NCBI GenBank assembly: GCA_029261595.1 | Contig: JAJDAZ010000049.1 | Coordinates: 62,001-126,000, forward strand | DNA length: 64,000 nt | Source of the DNA: Nitrospinaceae bacterium | GTDB taxonomy: Bacteria; Nitrospinota; Nitrospinia; Nitrospinales; VA-1 | Direction: 5' to 3' | Part shown: piece after piece, positions 16,875-25,641 of the stretch | Layout: each line of letters opens with the position of its first letter | How positions within the stretch are numbered: position 1 is the stretch's first letter | Translations under genes and position numbers: made by a program | The notes under the pieces: generated by a model | Seen by the model: only the letters and a program-made list of their open reading frames with translations | Database searches by the model: none | What the model was told of the DNA's origin: nothing

Positions 16875-17819
16875 TCAGGAAAGCCCTTCCACCGGAAGCT
16901 CGGAGTTGAGGCTCCAGTCCCACCACGAGCCATCATAATTGCGCACTGAAAACCCCAGGCTCCTGAAGGCATAATAGGCCATGCCCGAGCGAACGCCTCC
17001 CGTGCAATAAACGACAATCTCCTGGCCGTCCCGGATGCCATTCTTCTCCAGCAGGGCGTTTAAGTCCTGTCTGTTTTTTAAAACGCCGCTGTCCGTAAAA
17101 AATCGTTCCCATGGGATGTGAATGGCTTTTGGGATATGACCGCCCCGCGCCGACCCGTAGGGAGTCGCGCCGTCGAATTCCTTTTTAGTGCGGTTATCGA
17201 TGATCGCCAGACGTTCCCGGTTTTCGTGAATCCAGGAGCCCATCGCCGTGACCTTTTCGTTGAGACGGATATCTTCGGCGGATAATGTAGAAGGAACGAC
17301 CCTGTCCTGTTTGCCCCTTTGAACTTCACCGCCGGATGTTTTCCAATAATCCAATCCCCCAGTGAGGATACGAACCGACTCGAACCCGAACCGCTCGAAC
17401 ATCCATAAGAATCGTCCGTCGGTGCGCCAGCGGTCGGCCGGATCTCCATAGAGGACGATGGTTTTTTGCCGGTCGATGCCCAAAGGCCGCAGTTGGCCAA
17501 CGACAAAATCCGCGTCTTCAATCAAAAGCCCTTTTACGCCGTCCCTTTTTTCCGTGAAATCTCTCCAGTCCGGGAGGTTGACAGCGGCTGGAATATGACC
17601 CAGAAAGTATTTCCAGCGGGATCGGGTATCGATGATCACGGTCTTATCCGGAGAGAGCGCACTCAGCTGATCTGCATCAATGGAAACAGGGTCTTCCGGA
17701 AAATTTGCCTCAGCCGGCAGAGGTTGCCCGGCAACCGTATTTAACAGGAAAACGACAAGAAACAGTGCCTTAATTTTTCTTGACAAATCCCCGGTAAGGT
17801 TAGTAAGATCGTCGTTCAA
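16875..17819 (-). CDS. Exported two-domain rhodanese (thiosulfate sulfurtransferase)
   Basis: 314 residues with an N-terminal signal segment (ALFLVVFLLNTVAGQPLPAE, about 18-37). Two rhodanese domains follow. The first (about 45-165) has IDTRSRWKYFLGHIPAAVN, but its loop reads YGDPADRW with no Cys, as is usual for the inactive domain. The second (about 195-310) has IIDNRTKKEFDG and the active loop CTGGVRSG, the Cys being the persulfide site. It should move sulfane sulfur from thiosulfate or a similar donor to a thiophilic acceptor, in the periplasm or on the membrane. The Rieske gene follows almost without a gap. Confidence 0.9.
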   Translation of the reverse strand: MNDDLTNLTGDLSRKIKALFLVVFLLNTVAGQPLPAEANFPEDPVSIDADQLSALSPDKTVIIDTRSRWKYFLGHIPAAVNLPDWRDFTEKRDGVKGLLIEDADFVVGQLRPLGIDRQKTIVLYGDPADRWRTDGRFLWMFERFGFESVRILTGGLDYWKTSGGEVQRGKQDRVVPSTLSAEDIRLNEKVTAMGSWIHENRERLAIIDNRTKKEFDGATPYGSARGGHIPKAIHIPWERFFTDSGVLKNRQDLNALLEKNGIRDGQEIVVYCTGGVRSGMAYYAFRSLGFSVRNYDGSWWDWSLNSELPVEGLS

Positions 17820-18118
17820 ATTTAATACCCTCAGGTTGGAAAAAGCGTAAGTAAATCCGATATTTATTGCGGTTCGGATATTGTTTTAGAAAGTTTTTGG
17901 CCTTCCGTATCCCGTCTTTGGATGGATAGAAGCGAGTCAGAAATTCGCCAATTACGCATTGACTGTTTATAATTGTGAACCAATCCATTCAGGAATTCAA
18001 TCCCTTACTTCCTGACGGAATGATTGTTACCGGATATATTAAATCAACATTATTTAACCCTAACCGTAAATCTGACGACTGAAATCAGGAAAAGGTTTTA
18101 AGGCTATTTGGAGGAGCT
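17820..18118. other. Divergent intergenic region
   Basis: 299 bases between the minus-strand rhodanese and the plus-strand acidic repeat protein; both promoters should be here. GGAGGAG precedes the plus gene. A 62-codon minus frame (17800-17988) overlaps the rhodanese start and has no convincing ribosome-binding site, so it is not called. Confidence 0.45.
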
Positions 18119-19234
18119 ATGACAACGAGCGATAGCGATAAAGATAAAGAAAACGAGTCCCCGGAAGAAAAAAAAGATATCACCGAGGACCGGATCGCGG
18201 AAATCAAGAAAGAAGAGCAAGAGGACGCCAGCTCTTACTACGAACAGGGCGCTAAAGGACCGTCCGTGGATGTGAAAGAAGAATTCGAAAAACCCGTTCC
18301 TCCAGTCGAAAAAGCAAAAGAAGACCTCAACCTTTTGCGGGCCGTGGCATTTTTAGGCTTCGGATTGGCCGCCCTGGCGATTATCTTTATTCTGTTTTTT
18401 ATCCGCGATCTCGAAGAAAGAGTGGGTGGTATGGACTCGGCGGTGAAAAAAGTCGAGGAATCCATCGATCCTTTGAAAACAGAAGTTGAAGGTGTTAAGT
18501 CAGGTGTTGAGGGCAACAAGAAAACCGTCCAGTCTGTTGAAGAAAATTTAAAATCTGTGGGAGACGCGGTTGCAAGGTTGCAGGGCAAACTGGGCAGTTA
18601 CGAAAAAACCATGGCGATCATGGAATTGAAACGCGCATTGGCAATGATCCAGGGTATCTCAGCGGGATCAGATGCCGGGGTGAAATCCAAATCATCCGAG
18701 GTTGCCGCAAGCATCAATTCCCTTTTGAACGAACTTGGGGGAGGGGATGGCGCTTCCAGTGAGCCTGCAGGGGAAATTCAGGTAGAAGAAGCCTCCGAGG
18801 AGCCAGCCGAAGAAGAATCAGCCGGTGAAGAAACTGAAGAAGCCGCTGAAGAGCCAGCCGAAGAAGAGTCTGCTGGTGAAGAAGCTGAAGAAGCCGCTGA
18901 AGAGCCAGCCGAAGAAGAAGAGTCTGCCGGTGAAGAAGCTGAAGAAGCCGCCGAAGAGCCAGCCGAAGAAGAAGAGTCTGCCGGTGAAGAAGCTGAAGAA
19001 GCCGCCGAAGAGCCTGCTGCAGAAGAAGAGTCTGCCGGTGAAGAAGCCGCCGAAGAGCCAGCCGAAGAAGAAGAGTCTGCCGGTGAAGAGGCTGAGGAAG
19101 CCGCCGAAGAGCCTGCCGCAGAAGAGGAAGCCCATGAAGAGGCCCCCGCAGAATCTGCAGGGCACGGAGAGGATTCGGCTTCAGCTGGAGAGGAAGAGCT
19201 TCCGACGGTTGAAGAGCTTCTCAAAGAGGAATAG
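18119..19234 (+). CDS. Single-pass membrane protein with acidic tandem-repeat domain
   Basis: 371 residues. A highly charged cytoplasmic-type N-terminus (1-75) is followed by one membrane helix (about 78-99, VAFLGFGLAALAIIFILFFI), then a coiled coil (about 100-165) and a long Glu/Ala/Pro/Ser domain from about residue 227. The repeat unit is EEPAEEEESAGEEAEEAA, six to seven times, and the protein ends with ELPTVEELLKEE. The extreme negative charge suggests an extended, cation-binding or spacer domain. A strong GGAGGAG site precedes the ATG. No catalytic motif is seen, and no named family is assigned. The LapA-domain gene follows after 117 bases. Confidence 0.75.
   Translation: MTTSDSDKDKENESPEEKKDITEDRIAEIKKEEQEDASSYYEQGAKGPSVDVKEEFEKPVPPVEKAKEDLNLLRAVAFLGFGLAALAIIFILFFIRDLEERVGGMDSAVKKVEESIDPLKTEVEGVKSGVEGNKKTVQSVEENLKSVGDAVARLQGKLGSYEKTMAIMELKRALAMIQGISAGSDAGVKSKSSEVAASINSLLNELGGGDGASSEPAGEIQVEEASEEPAEEESAGEETEEAAEEPAEEESAGEEAEEAAEEPAEEEESAGEEAEEAAEEPAEEEESAGEEAEEAAEEPAAEEESAGEEAAEEPAEEEESAGEEAEEAAEEPAAEEEAHEEAPAESAGHGEDSASAGEEELPTVEELLKEE
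18797..19150 (+). repeat. In-frame tandem repeats, 51-54 bp units
   Basis: Six complete units and one partial unit encode EEPAEEE(E)SAGEEAEEAA. Units 3 and 4 are nearly identical at the DNA level, unit 5 lacks one internal EEA step, and the last degenerates into EEPAAEEEAHEEAP. Unit number is likely to vary between strains through slippage or recombination. The repeat also creates long spurious open frames on the other strand. Confidence 0.9.
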
Positions 19235-19351
19235 CTGTTTCGATATCCATTTGCCAGGGGGGCCAGGTTGCAACCTTCGGAGATTTTGTGAAGGTGAGCT
19301 TTATAAAGCCCCCAAATTAAAAAACCCAACCTCAATCATCAACCGATAACT

Positions 19352-19678
19352 ATGTCCGCAATTAAATTAATAGTTTCCATCCTTTTTGTTATCCTTGTCG
19401 CGGCCTTTGCGGTGATAAATCAGCATTCCATTTCAGTCAACTATTATGATCTCCAAATGGCCAAAAAAACAATCGAGGCCCCAGTGATTGTCGTGGCCCT
19501 GGGTCCTTTCGTCATCGGTTTTTTACTGGCATGGTCCTTTACTGTGGTTAGCCGGGTTAAATCCAAAGCGGCCATTGGTAAAAGAAACCGGACCATAGCA
19601 TCCCTGGAGCAGGATGTGGAACGATTGAAAGTTCATACCAAAGCTTCAGGCACCGCCGTCGGAGTGGATAGTCATTAG
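19352..19678 (+). CDS. LapA-domain (DUF1049) membrane protein
   Basis: 108 residues with two membrane segments (about 4-23 and 46-68), the second followed by a basic stretch and a short coiled coil (RNRTIASLEQDVERLKV). The spacing, the NQHSISVNYY loop and the second helix PVIVVALGPFVIGFLLAW match the lipopolysaccharide-assembly LapA/YciS domain family. In E. coli LapA works with LapB in controlling LPS synthesis; no lapB is adjacent here, so only the domain is claimed. It lies between the acidic repeat protein and rarA, all on the plus strand. Confidence 0.75.
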   Translation: MSAIKLIVSILFVILVAAFAVINQHSISVNYYDLQMAKKTIEAPVIVVALGPFVIGFLLAWSFTVVSRVKSKAAIGKRNRTIASLEQDVERLKVHTKASGTAVGVDSH

Positions 19679-19855
19679 CGGTCAGCCCTTCCTGCTGTTT
19701 TTTCCAAAATATTCTCAAAAGAATTACCCTGTACCCTTCTCCGAACCTTATAATTAAAAATTGAGCGTTGTCGATAAACAGCGAGTTAGATTAATTCCTC
19801 CGTGGGTTCTCCGATAAGGAGGGTGACCGCGATATGAGGAAAAGGTGACAAGCCC

Positions 19856-21148
19856 ATGGAGTTATTTCCCGAACACGAAGGCCTTACGGAAAACAAGGCT
19901 CCTTCTCCCCTTGCCAACCGCATGCGCCCCACAAGTTGGGACGAATTTCACGGGCAGGAACATTTGGTGGGGGAGGGCCGTCCGCTCAGGCAATTGATCG
20001 AGAAGAATTCCAGCTTTTCTTTTATTTTGTGGGGACCTCCCGGTTCAGGGAAAACCACGATCGCTCGTCTCGCCGCTCGTTTGACCGAAAGCGATTTTCA
20101 TGAGATAAGTGCCGTCAATGCCGGAGTGGGCGATATCCGCAAAGTCATCGCCCACGCCCAGAAAGTTGGGAAAGCCTCTGGACGCCGCACCATTTTGTTC
20201 ATTGATGAAATCCATCGCTTCAACAAAGCCCAGCAGGATGCGGTGCTCCCATTTGTTGAGGACGGCACCATCCGGCTCATAGGATCGACGGCAGAAAATC
20301 CTTCCATCGAGGTGATTCCCTCGTTACGATCCCGCTGTCAGATATTTCGATTGGAGTATCTCCAGGAGGAGCACGTTCGGGCCATTTTGCAAAAGGCGTT
20401 AGAAGATAAAGAAAAAGGGTTCGGCAAGGAGTCGATCGCGCTCAACGGTGACGCGATGGATTTTATCGTTAGCCACGCCAACGGGGATGCAAGACGCGCC
20501 TTGAACGTTTTGGAAGCGGCCATGGATTATGCGCGCATGGAGGATGCTTCCGCTTCGGTCAGCCGGAAAGTGATTGAAGGGATCATTCAGCAGGCCGCGA
20601 CCTTATACGAAAAAGGGGGGACAGAGCATTACGATCATGCGTCCGCCCTGCAAAAAAGTCTGCGCGGTTCCGACCCGGATGCCAGCATCTATTGGCTGGC
20701 TAAAATGATCGCAGGCGGGGAAGACCCCAAGTTCATTGTCCGACGAATCATGATCACCGCGGCGGAAGATGTCGGTCTTGCCGATCCCAACGCGCTGGTC
20801 ATCGCCAATGCGGCGGCAGAAGCCGTGGAACGGCTGGGAATGCCGGAGGCTCGGATTGCCCTTGCCCAGGCGGTCATTTATATTGCCCGCGCTCCGAAGG
20901 ACAATTCCGCGATCAAGGCCATCGATAAGGCTCTTGGAGATATTCAGGGAAAAGGGGAGTCCTATCCTGTCCCGGATCACCTCAAGGACGCGCATTACAA
21001 AGACGCGAAAAAATACGGTTACGGAGTGGACTATAAATATCCTCACGATTACCCCGATCATAAGGTGGAGCAGGATTATCTCCCAAAAGAACTGGGTGAT
21101 AAAAAATATGTCATTCCTGAAAAAAAGAAATCCAAAACCGGGTTTTGA
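19856..21148 (+). CDS. rarA: Replication-associated recombination protein A (AAA+ ATPase)
   Basis: 430 residues, normal for RarA/MgsA. The N-terminus has the family motif LANRMRPTSWDEFHGQEHL. Walker A is GPPGSGKT at about 60-67, Walker B is ILFIDEIHRFNKAQQDA at about 115-130, and sensor 1 is LIGSTAENPS. The C-terminal part carries the tetramerisation and clamp-loader-like region (GSDPDASIYWLAKMIAGGED, then DVGLADP). RarA acts at stalled replication forks with RecA and SSB. A putative SLIP-type segment ends the protein (YLPKELGDKKY). It is followed 45 bases later by the leucine-rich-repeat gene. Confidence 0.96.
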   Translation: MELFPEHEGLTENKAPSPLANRMRPTSWDEFHGQEHLVGEGRPLRQLIEKNSSFSFILWGPPGSGKTTIARLAARLTESDFHEISAVNAGVGDIRKVIAHAQKVGKASGRRTILFIDEIHRFNKAQQDAVLPFVEDGTIRLIGSTAENPSIEVIPSLRSRCQIFRLEYLQEEHVRAILQKALEDKEKGFGKESIALNGDAMDFIVSHANGDARRALNVLEAAMDYARMEDASASVSRKVIEGIIQQAATLYEKGGTEHYDHASALQKSLRGSDPDASIYWLAKMIAGGEDPKFIVRRIMITAAEDVGLADPNALVIANAAAEAVERLGMPEARIALAQAVIYIARAPKDNSAIKAIDKALGDIQGKGESYPVPDHLKDAHYKDAKKYGYGVDYKYPHDYPDHKVEQDYLPKELGDKKYVIPEKKKSKTGF

Positions 21149-21193
21149 TGCGCTTAAAATTTTGAGCTTAAAAATAAATGAAGGAAGGGAGCA

Positions 21194-21649
21194 ATGAGCA
21201 ATAAAGTTCAATATGAAACTGTCGAAGATATTTTCAACGGCAGGTTACGCGGCAACCAATTGATGATCAGCGGCATCGGCTTAGGCCCGGAAGAAGCCCG
21301 CCTTTTATGGAATTCGCCCAGGATGACAGAGATTAACTGGCTGGACCTGGACGATAACAACCTGGGAGATGAAGGGGTGAAGGATCTTGCCCGGTGCGAA
21401 TATTTGACCAACGTTCAATATTTGAATCTCAATACAAACTCAGTGGGCGATGAAGGGGTCAAAGTTCTTGCGCAATCAAAATATCTTGTGAAATTAAAAC
21501 GCCTGCATTTGAAAAATAATCCGATAAAAGGTGAAGGGGTCCTTGCTTTGTTTGATTCCGAAACTCTGGAAAACCTTTCTACGTTTCAGATTCACGATGG
21601 ATGGACGTGTAAAAAACGGGAAGGGTGGCGGTACCGACCGCAGGGATAA
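21194..21649 (+). CDS. Small leucine-rich-repeat protein
   Basis: 151 residues with no signal peptide. Three to four LRR units of the ribonuclease-inhibitor type are visible: WLDLDDNNLGDEGVKDLARC, YLNLNTNSVGDEGVKVLAQS and RLHLKNNPIKGEGVLALFDS, each with LxLxxN and a helix. Such proteins usually mediate protein-protein contacts. A GGAAGGGAG site precedes the ATG. It sits between rarA and serB with tiny gaps (45 and 3 bases), so it is likely cotranscribed with them. Confidence 0.82.
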   Translation: MSNKVQYETVEDIFNGRLRGNQLMISGIGLGPEEARLLWNSPRMTEINWLDLDDNNLGDEGVKDLARCEYLTNVQYLNLNTNSVGDEGVKVLAQSKYLVKLKRLHLKNNPIKGEGVLALFDSETLENLSTFQIHDGWTCKKREGWRYRPQG

Positions 21650-21652
21650 AGC

Positions 21653-22891
21653 ATGGAATCGTCGAAAAAATCCTGTCAGTTGCATATCCATGTGTCCATG
21701 GAAGATCGGCCCGGAATCCTCGCTGAAATTCTGGAAAGCATTGTCCGGTGCGAATGGAATATTCTGGACATCAAACAATTTGTGTTCAACGGTTTGTTGA
21801 ATCTCTCGATTCTGCTGGATGGAAACGATGCCGGCGCGATTGACCCTCTCAGAAAAGTTCTGACCGAGTACGGAGAACGAAGCGGTTTGAAAATCGGCAT
21901 CTATCCCTGGGAAAAAGAAAACCGCCCGGACGCCCCTTATAAACACCGGTCCGTGGTGACTCTTCTGGGAGCGAACATTGATTCCACCGGCCTGCTCGAA
22001 CTTACCCGGACCCTTGCCTCAAGGGATATCAACATCCTTCGCATTGAGCAGTTGGATTACGGCGATCAGCATGTGATCGAGATTGTGATCGGCACCCGGC
22101 AAACGCATTCCAGCGTGGATGTGTTGAATGTCCTGGTGAAGTTCAAGGAGAAATTCCTGGTGGATCTGGCGGTGCAGGACGATACCCTGTTTCGCCGCAA
22201 CAAGCGTTTGATTGTTTTTGATGCCGATATGACGTTCCTGCAATGCGAAGTCATTGATGAATTGGGCAAACTTGCAGGGCAGGGGGCAAAGATGGAGGAA
22301 ATAACGCGACGGGCCATGAACGGGGAAATGGATTTTGAAGAGGCACTGAAGAAACGGGTGAAACTCTTGTCCGGACTGCCGAGTCAAATGCTCGATGAAT
22401 TGTTCGAATGCGTTCCCATAACCCCTGGGGCAACGGACCTGGTGACCATTCTAAAATACCTGGGATATAAAATCGCCATCGTCAGCGGCGGGTTTCAGTT
22501 TTTTATCGAAAAGCTGGTGCAGAAATACGGTCTTGATTACGGTTTTGCCAATAACCTGAAAATAGAAAATGGCAAAGTGACCGGGGAACTGGAAGGAGAG
22601 ATCATCGATGCCAAGGCAAAGGAACGCATTATAGTGTCGCTTGCGGAAAAGGAAGGGTTTTCTTTAAAGCAGGTCGTTGCGGTGGGTGATGGCGCCAACG
22701 ACATTCATATGCTCGCCCGCGCGGGCCTGGGGATTGCGTTCAACGCCAAGCCCATTGTGCAAAAGCACGCTCATGCAAGCATCAACCGGTCCAACCTGGA
22801 ATTGATCCTGTATTTTCTGGGGTACAACGGAAAAGATCTTCAGGAAATCCGCGAACTGGTCAAGCGAAAAGAAAGCTTGCGGTATACGTAA
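21653..22891 (+). CDS. serB: Phosphoserine phosphatase with two N-terminal ACT domains
   Basis: 412 residues. Two ACT domains occupy about 1-85 and 97-175 (CQLHIHVSMEDRPGILAEIL, and SVVTLLGANIDSTGLLELTR), typical amino-acid-sensing modules. The HAD phosphatase domain covers about 180-395: motif I FDADMTFLQCEVIDE (nucleophile and acid/base Asp), motif II IVSGGF, motif III Lys region, and motif IV VGDGANDIHML. This is the domain plan of SerB2-type enzymes that complete serine synthesis by removing phosphate from phosphoserine; ACT domains commonly mediate serine feedback. The residue after the second Asp in motif I is Met in place of the common Ser. Start codon lies 3 bases after the LRR gene stop. 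Confidence 0.94.
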   Translation: MESSKKSCQLHIHVSMEDRPGILAEILESIVRCEWNILDIKQFVFNGLLNLSILLDGNDAGAIDPLRKVLTEYGERSGLKIGIYPWEKENRPDAPYKHRSVVTLLGANIDSTGLLELTRTLASRDINILRIEQLDYGDQHVIEIVIGTRQTHSSVDVLNVLVKFKEKFLVDLAVQDDTLFRRNKRLIVFDADMTFLQCEVIDELGKLAGQGAKMEEITRRAMNGEMDFEEALKKRVKLLSGLPSQMLDELFECVPITPGATDLVTILKYLGYKIAIVSGGFQFFIEKLVQKYGLDYGFANNLKIENGKVTGELEGEIIDAKAKERIIVSLAEKEGFSLKQVVAVGDGANDIHMLARAGLGIAFNAKPIVQKHAHASINRSNLELILYFLGYNGKDLQEIRELVKRKESLRYT

Positions 22892-22960
22892 AAATTTTAT
22901 GGTTATTCCTGATAAGTTGTCCCGGCTGATCTACCCAAACCCTTAGCTGACCGAGGTGGG

Positions 22961-23770
22961 ATGGATACATTTTTCTGGATCTTGTCAAAGGTGTTGTGGG
23001 AACTGGTTTCGCCTCATAATCTGGCGTTGATCCTGTTGTTACTTGGCGTGGTTTTTATATGGGGCCAAAGGCAACGATTGGGCCGATCGCTTCTTTCCCT
23101 GGCGGCGCTGATGCTCCTTACTTTTTCTCTTTTCCCGGTGAACGTGGTTTTGTTGAAACCTCTGGAGGAGAGGTTCACTGCGCCCTCGGAGTTGCCGGAG
23201 AATATCAGCGGAATCATTGCCCTGGGTGGATCGGAAAAAGCAAGGATTACCATGAACCGGGGCCAGCCCTCTTTCAATAAAGCCAGCGAGCGGGTACTCA
23301 CTTTTGTGGCGCTCGCCAGGCGTTACCCGGATGCGCAACTGGTCTATGCCAGCGGTCCCGGTAAGCTATCGCAACAAAATTCAGACCCCGCCGATACGGC
23401 CCGACAGCTTTTTGAACAACTCGGGCTGGGCTTGAACCGCATCCGGTTTGACTCAAAATCGCGCAACACAGTCGAGAATGCGGTCAACGCTTATCAAATA
23501 TTGGGGGGGGAACCCGAGGGCAACTGGGTTGTGATCACGTCGGCTTACCACATGCCGAGGGTGGTTGGTATATTCAGAAAAGTCGGATGGAACATCATTC
23601 CTTACCCGGTGGATTATCAAACATCCGGGGAATGGAAATACGATTGGCGGTTTGGAAAAATTTCAAATTTTGTTGAGTTTTCCAAAGTCCTGCACGAATG
23701 GCTTGGCCTGACGGTTTACTGGATGACCGGAAAAACCTCCGAATTCTTTCCCAGACCCCAGTCAAGTTAG
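22961..23770 (+). CDS. DUF218 (YdcF/ElyC-like) membrane protein
   Basis: 269 residues with two N-terminal membrane segments (about 16-33 and 40-58) and a DUF218 domain (about 80-245). Family landmarks are ISGIIALGGSE, the polar ladder with YASGPG, DSKSRNTVENA and VVITSAYHMPRVVGIFRKVG. ElyC/SanA-type members affect cell-envelope or peptidoglycan precursor metabolism at low temperature, but their reaction is not settled. It is 69 bases after serB on the same strand. Confidence 0.85.
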   Translation: MDTFFWILSKVLWELVSPHNLALILLLLGVVFIWGQRQRLGRSLLSLAALMLLTFSLFPVNVVLLKPLEERFTAPSELPENISGIIALGGSEKARITMNRGQPSFNKASERVLTFVALARRYPDAQLVYASGPGKLSQQNSDPADTARQLFEQLGLGLNRIRFDSKSRNTVENAVNAYQILGGEPEGNWVVITSAYHMPRVVGIFRKVGWNIIPYPVDYQTSGEWKYDWRFGKISNFVEFSKVLHEWLGLTVYWMTGKTSEFFPRPQSS

Positions 23771-23801
23771 CGCGGGAGGAAAATGTTTTAAGCCCTCCGA
23801 T

Positions 23802-24278
23802 TCAAATTCCATTCTGTTTGTCGATTTCTTCCAGAAATTCGTTGACCGTCCGGACGCTGTCCAGGTCCTTGATGGGAGAAACCATGCCGAGAATGCTGAC
23901 GCTCAAACAGAAAGGTTCCTCGGGATCGCGGCAAATGATCGCGCTGTTGACATGATTTTCTTTGAACCACGGAAGTTTTCTAAGGTTCAGCGGTGTTTCA
24001 AAGGACTCAACATCCAGCGAGAAACCGTATCGTTGTTCCAGATAGTGACTTAGTTCCTCCACTTCGCCCTCAGATAAAAAATTGTTGGCTCGTTCAATGA
24101 TCCATTTGATATTTTCCCCGGAGTTGCTCAGCTCCACGTAATTCTCTATCAATTTCTGATAGGGAATTAATGGGAAATCGCGCAAATAACAGATCCAGTC
24201 GATTCTTATATCCTTCTCCTCATAATCTTCAATCAAGCGCGAAGAGGGGATCAATGTATAAGGACGATATAATTTCAT
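23802..24278 (-). CDS. Hypothetical cytoplasmic protein
   Basis: 158 residues, no signal or membrane segment, acidic, helical at the N-terminal half (YQKLIENYVELSNSGENIKWII, shortened here to the visible part) and mixed at the C-terminal half. No motif recognised. Convergent with the DUF218 gene and 97 bases downstream of the saccharopine-dehydrogenase-like gene on the same strand. Confidence 0.6.
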   Translation of the reverse strand: MKLYRPYTLIPSSRLIEDYEEKDIRIDWICYLRDFPLIPYQKLIENYVELSNSGENIKWIIERANNFLSEGEVEELSHYLEQRYGFSLDVESFETPLNLRKLPWFKENHVNSAIICRDPEEPFCLSVSILGMVSPIKDLDSVRTVNEFLEEIDKQNGI

Positions 24279-24375
24279 TTCCCTAATGGCCTTGAGTAAG
24301 GAAGAGGAGTTTTAACGGCAAAACTTTATTGTCGAGAGTATTTTAGCCGCTAATAATTGGAAATGGGAAAAGAAA

Positions 24376-25548
24376 TCAAGTAGAAGGAGTCATGGTTTTT
24401 TTTATTTCCCATCCTCTGCGGGTTGCTTCCCTTGTCAAGGCTTCTGCGGTCAGCGCAGTTTCTACAGGAATTCCTCCCCGGGAAATTTCCCCTTTGGCGG
24501 CAAGAATAGCAACGATGGCGGCGTGCCAGCCGGTGAGTTTTTCCATGGCGGTGAATCCCGTGGACTCGTCCCAGGTTTCCACCAACTCCAGCGTGCAGGA
24601 CGATGGCTTTCCTTTGCTTTTGCCCTTGCATTGGGTTCGGATGACGCAAATATCCCGGATTTGGCCTCCGGTGATTTTGGGCTCCAGAAGAGTATGAAAG
24701 ATGTCGCGGGGTGCGATGGACGAACCATTGACCGGAATGGGGTTTTCTTCAAACAGTCCCAACTGTTGATAAGCCTTGAATTGCTCCCAGTGCCCCGGAT
24801 AACGCAGGGTTTTATTTTCCAGGCGCTTTAATTTTCCGGTCAGCGTCCACGGCGCGGTAGATAGCCCTCCGGAGGTCACCGCCGCTTCCAGTTGACCCAA
24901 TGGAGCCGGAAAATTCAGGGTTTCTATCTCGGCCAGACAGGGGATGGGGGTGACTTTCCCGTCCCTTAGAAAAAGCGCGTCTCCAAAATATTCGTTGGTG
25001 AACCCATTGATATTGAACGTTAAAGAATAGTTCCAGGGAGGCTGGGGGTTTTGCGGCAGACCACCGTCCCAGATAAAAACGTCTTCCGGTTCCTCAATAT
25101 AGGACATGGCCAGAATCGCCATTGAAATATTGAGTCCGGGGCCCATGCCGCAATCTGGAGTGATGGTGACGCCGGCTTTTTTTGCGTCCCCGTCCAATGC
25201 CAGCTGACCGCGCACCGTTTCCGTGTGGCCTCCCAAATCGCACAAACTGGAACCGCATTCGATGGCGATTTTCGTGATAAGCGGGTTTAATGGGTACGGG
25301 ACGGCGCTTAAAGTTGCGTTTACCCCTGAAAGGGCTTTCTTAAGTTGAGAAGCGTCGCTGGCGTCCAGCCCATGACCGCGGACGATGTTGGAATTGAGAA
25401 GGGTGTTCAGCCTTGTGGCTCCTGATTCCGCCACCTGAGAATCAATGTCATACAGGAGAATTTCTTTAGCTTCTCCAAATCGACCCATGTCGTAGGCCGC
25501 AGATAATCCCTGACGCCCGGCGCCTATGATGGCATAACGGTAACTCAT
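24376..25548 (-). CDS. Saccharopine dehydrogenase-like NAD(P)-dependent oxidoreductase
   Basis: 390 residues. A Rossmann fold opens the protein (YAIIGAGRQGLSAAYDM, GxGxxG type at about 8-13), followed by ILLYDID (Asp at the end of beta-2, favouring NAD+). CDLGGHTE and PDCGMGPGLNISMA are typical of the saccharopine/lysine 6-dehydrogenase family. These enzymes act on lysine, saccharopine, or carboxynorspermidine-like substrates; the present sequence does not fix which. No lysine or polyamine gene is adjacent; the closest neighbour, the DUF2284 gene, is 93 bases upstream on the same strand. Confidence 0.85.
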   Translation of the reverse strand: MSYRYAIIGAGRQGLSAAYDMGRFGEAKEILLYDIDSQVAESGATRLNTLLNSNIVRGHGLDASDASQLKKALSGVNATLSAVPYPLNPLITKIAIECGSSLCDLGGHTETVRGQLALDGDAKKAGVTITPDCGMGPGLNISMAILAMSYIEEPEDVFIWDGGLPQNPQPPWNYSLTFNINGFTNEYFGDALFLRDGKVTPIPCLAEIETLNFPAPLGQLEAAVTSGGLSTAPWTLTGKLKRLENKTLRYPGHWEQFKAYQQLGLFEENPIPVNGSSIAPRDIFHTLLEPKITGGQIRDICVIRTQCKGKSKGKPSSCTLELVETWDESTGFTAMEKLTGWHAAIVAILAAKGEISRGGIPVETALTAEALTREATRRGWEIKKTMTPST

Positions 25549-25641
25549 AAAATGATTTTTTAAGGGTTAAGGTTGCGAGAGAAAATTAATTATATGATAA
25601 ATCGGAAAAATCTTTCAGGAAAGTGATGCTGGAATGAAAAA

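Noticed and set aside
16874-17041. N-terminal extension of the Rieske gene up to 17041
   Set aside because: This part lies wholly inside the rhodanese gene in a different frame; the Rieske domain begins at the ATG at 16873 with normal length.
17800-17988. 62-codon minus-strand frame upstream of the rhodanese
   Set aside because: Overlaps the rhodanese start, weak translation signals, no family resemblance.
18778-19335. Long Ser/Ala-rich frame on the minus strand, and further long frames over the repeat
   Set aside because: They are mirror products of the in-frame Glu/Ala repeat of the plus-strand gene, without start signals or sequence complexity.
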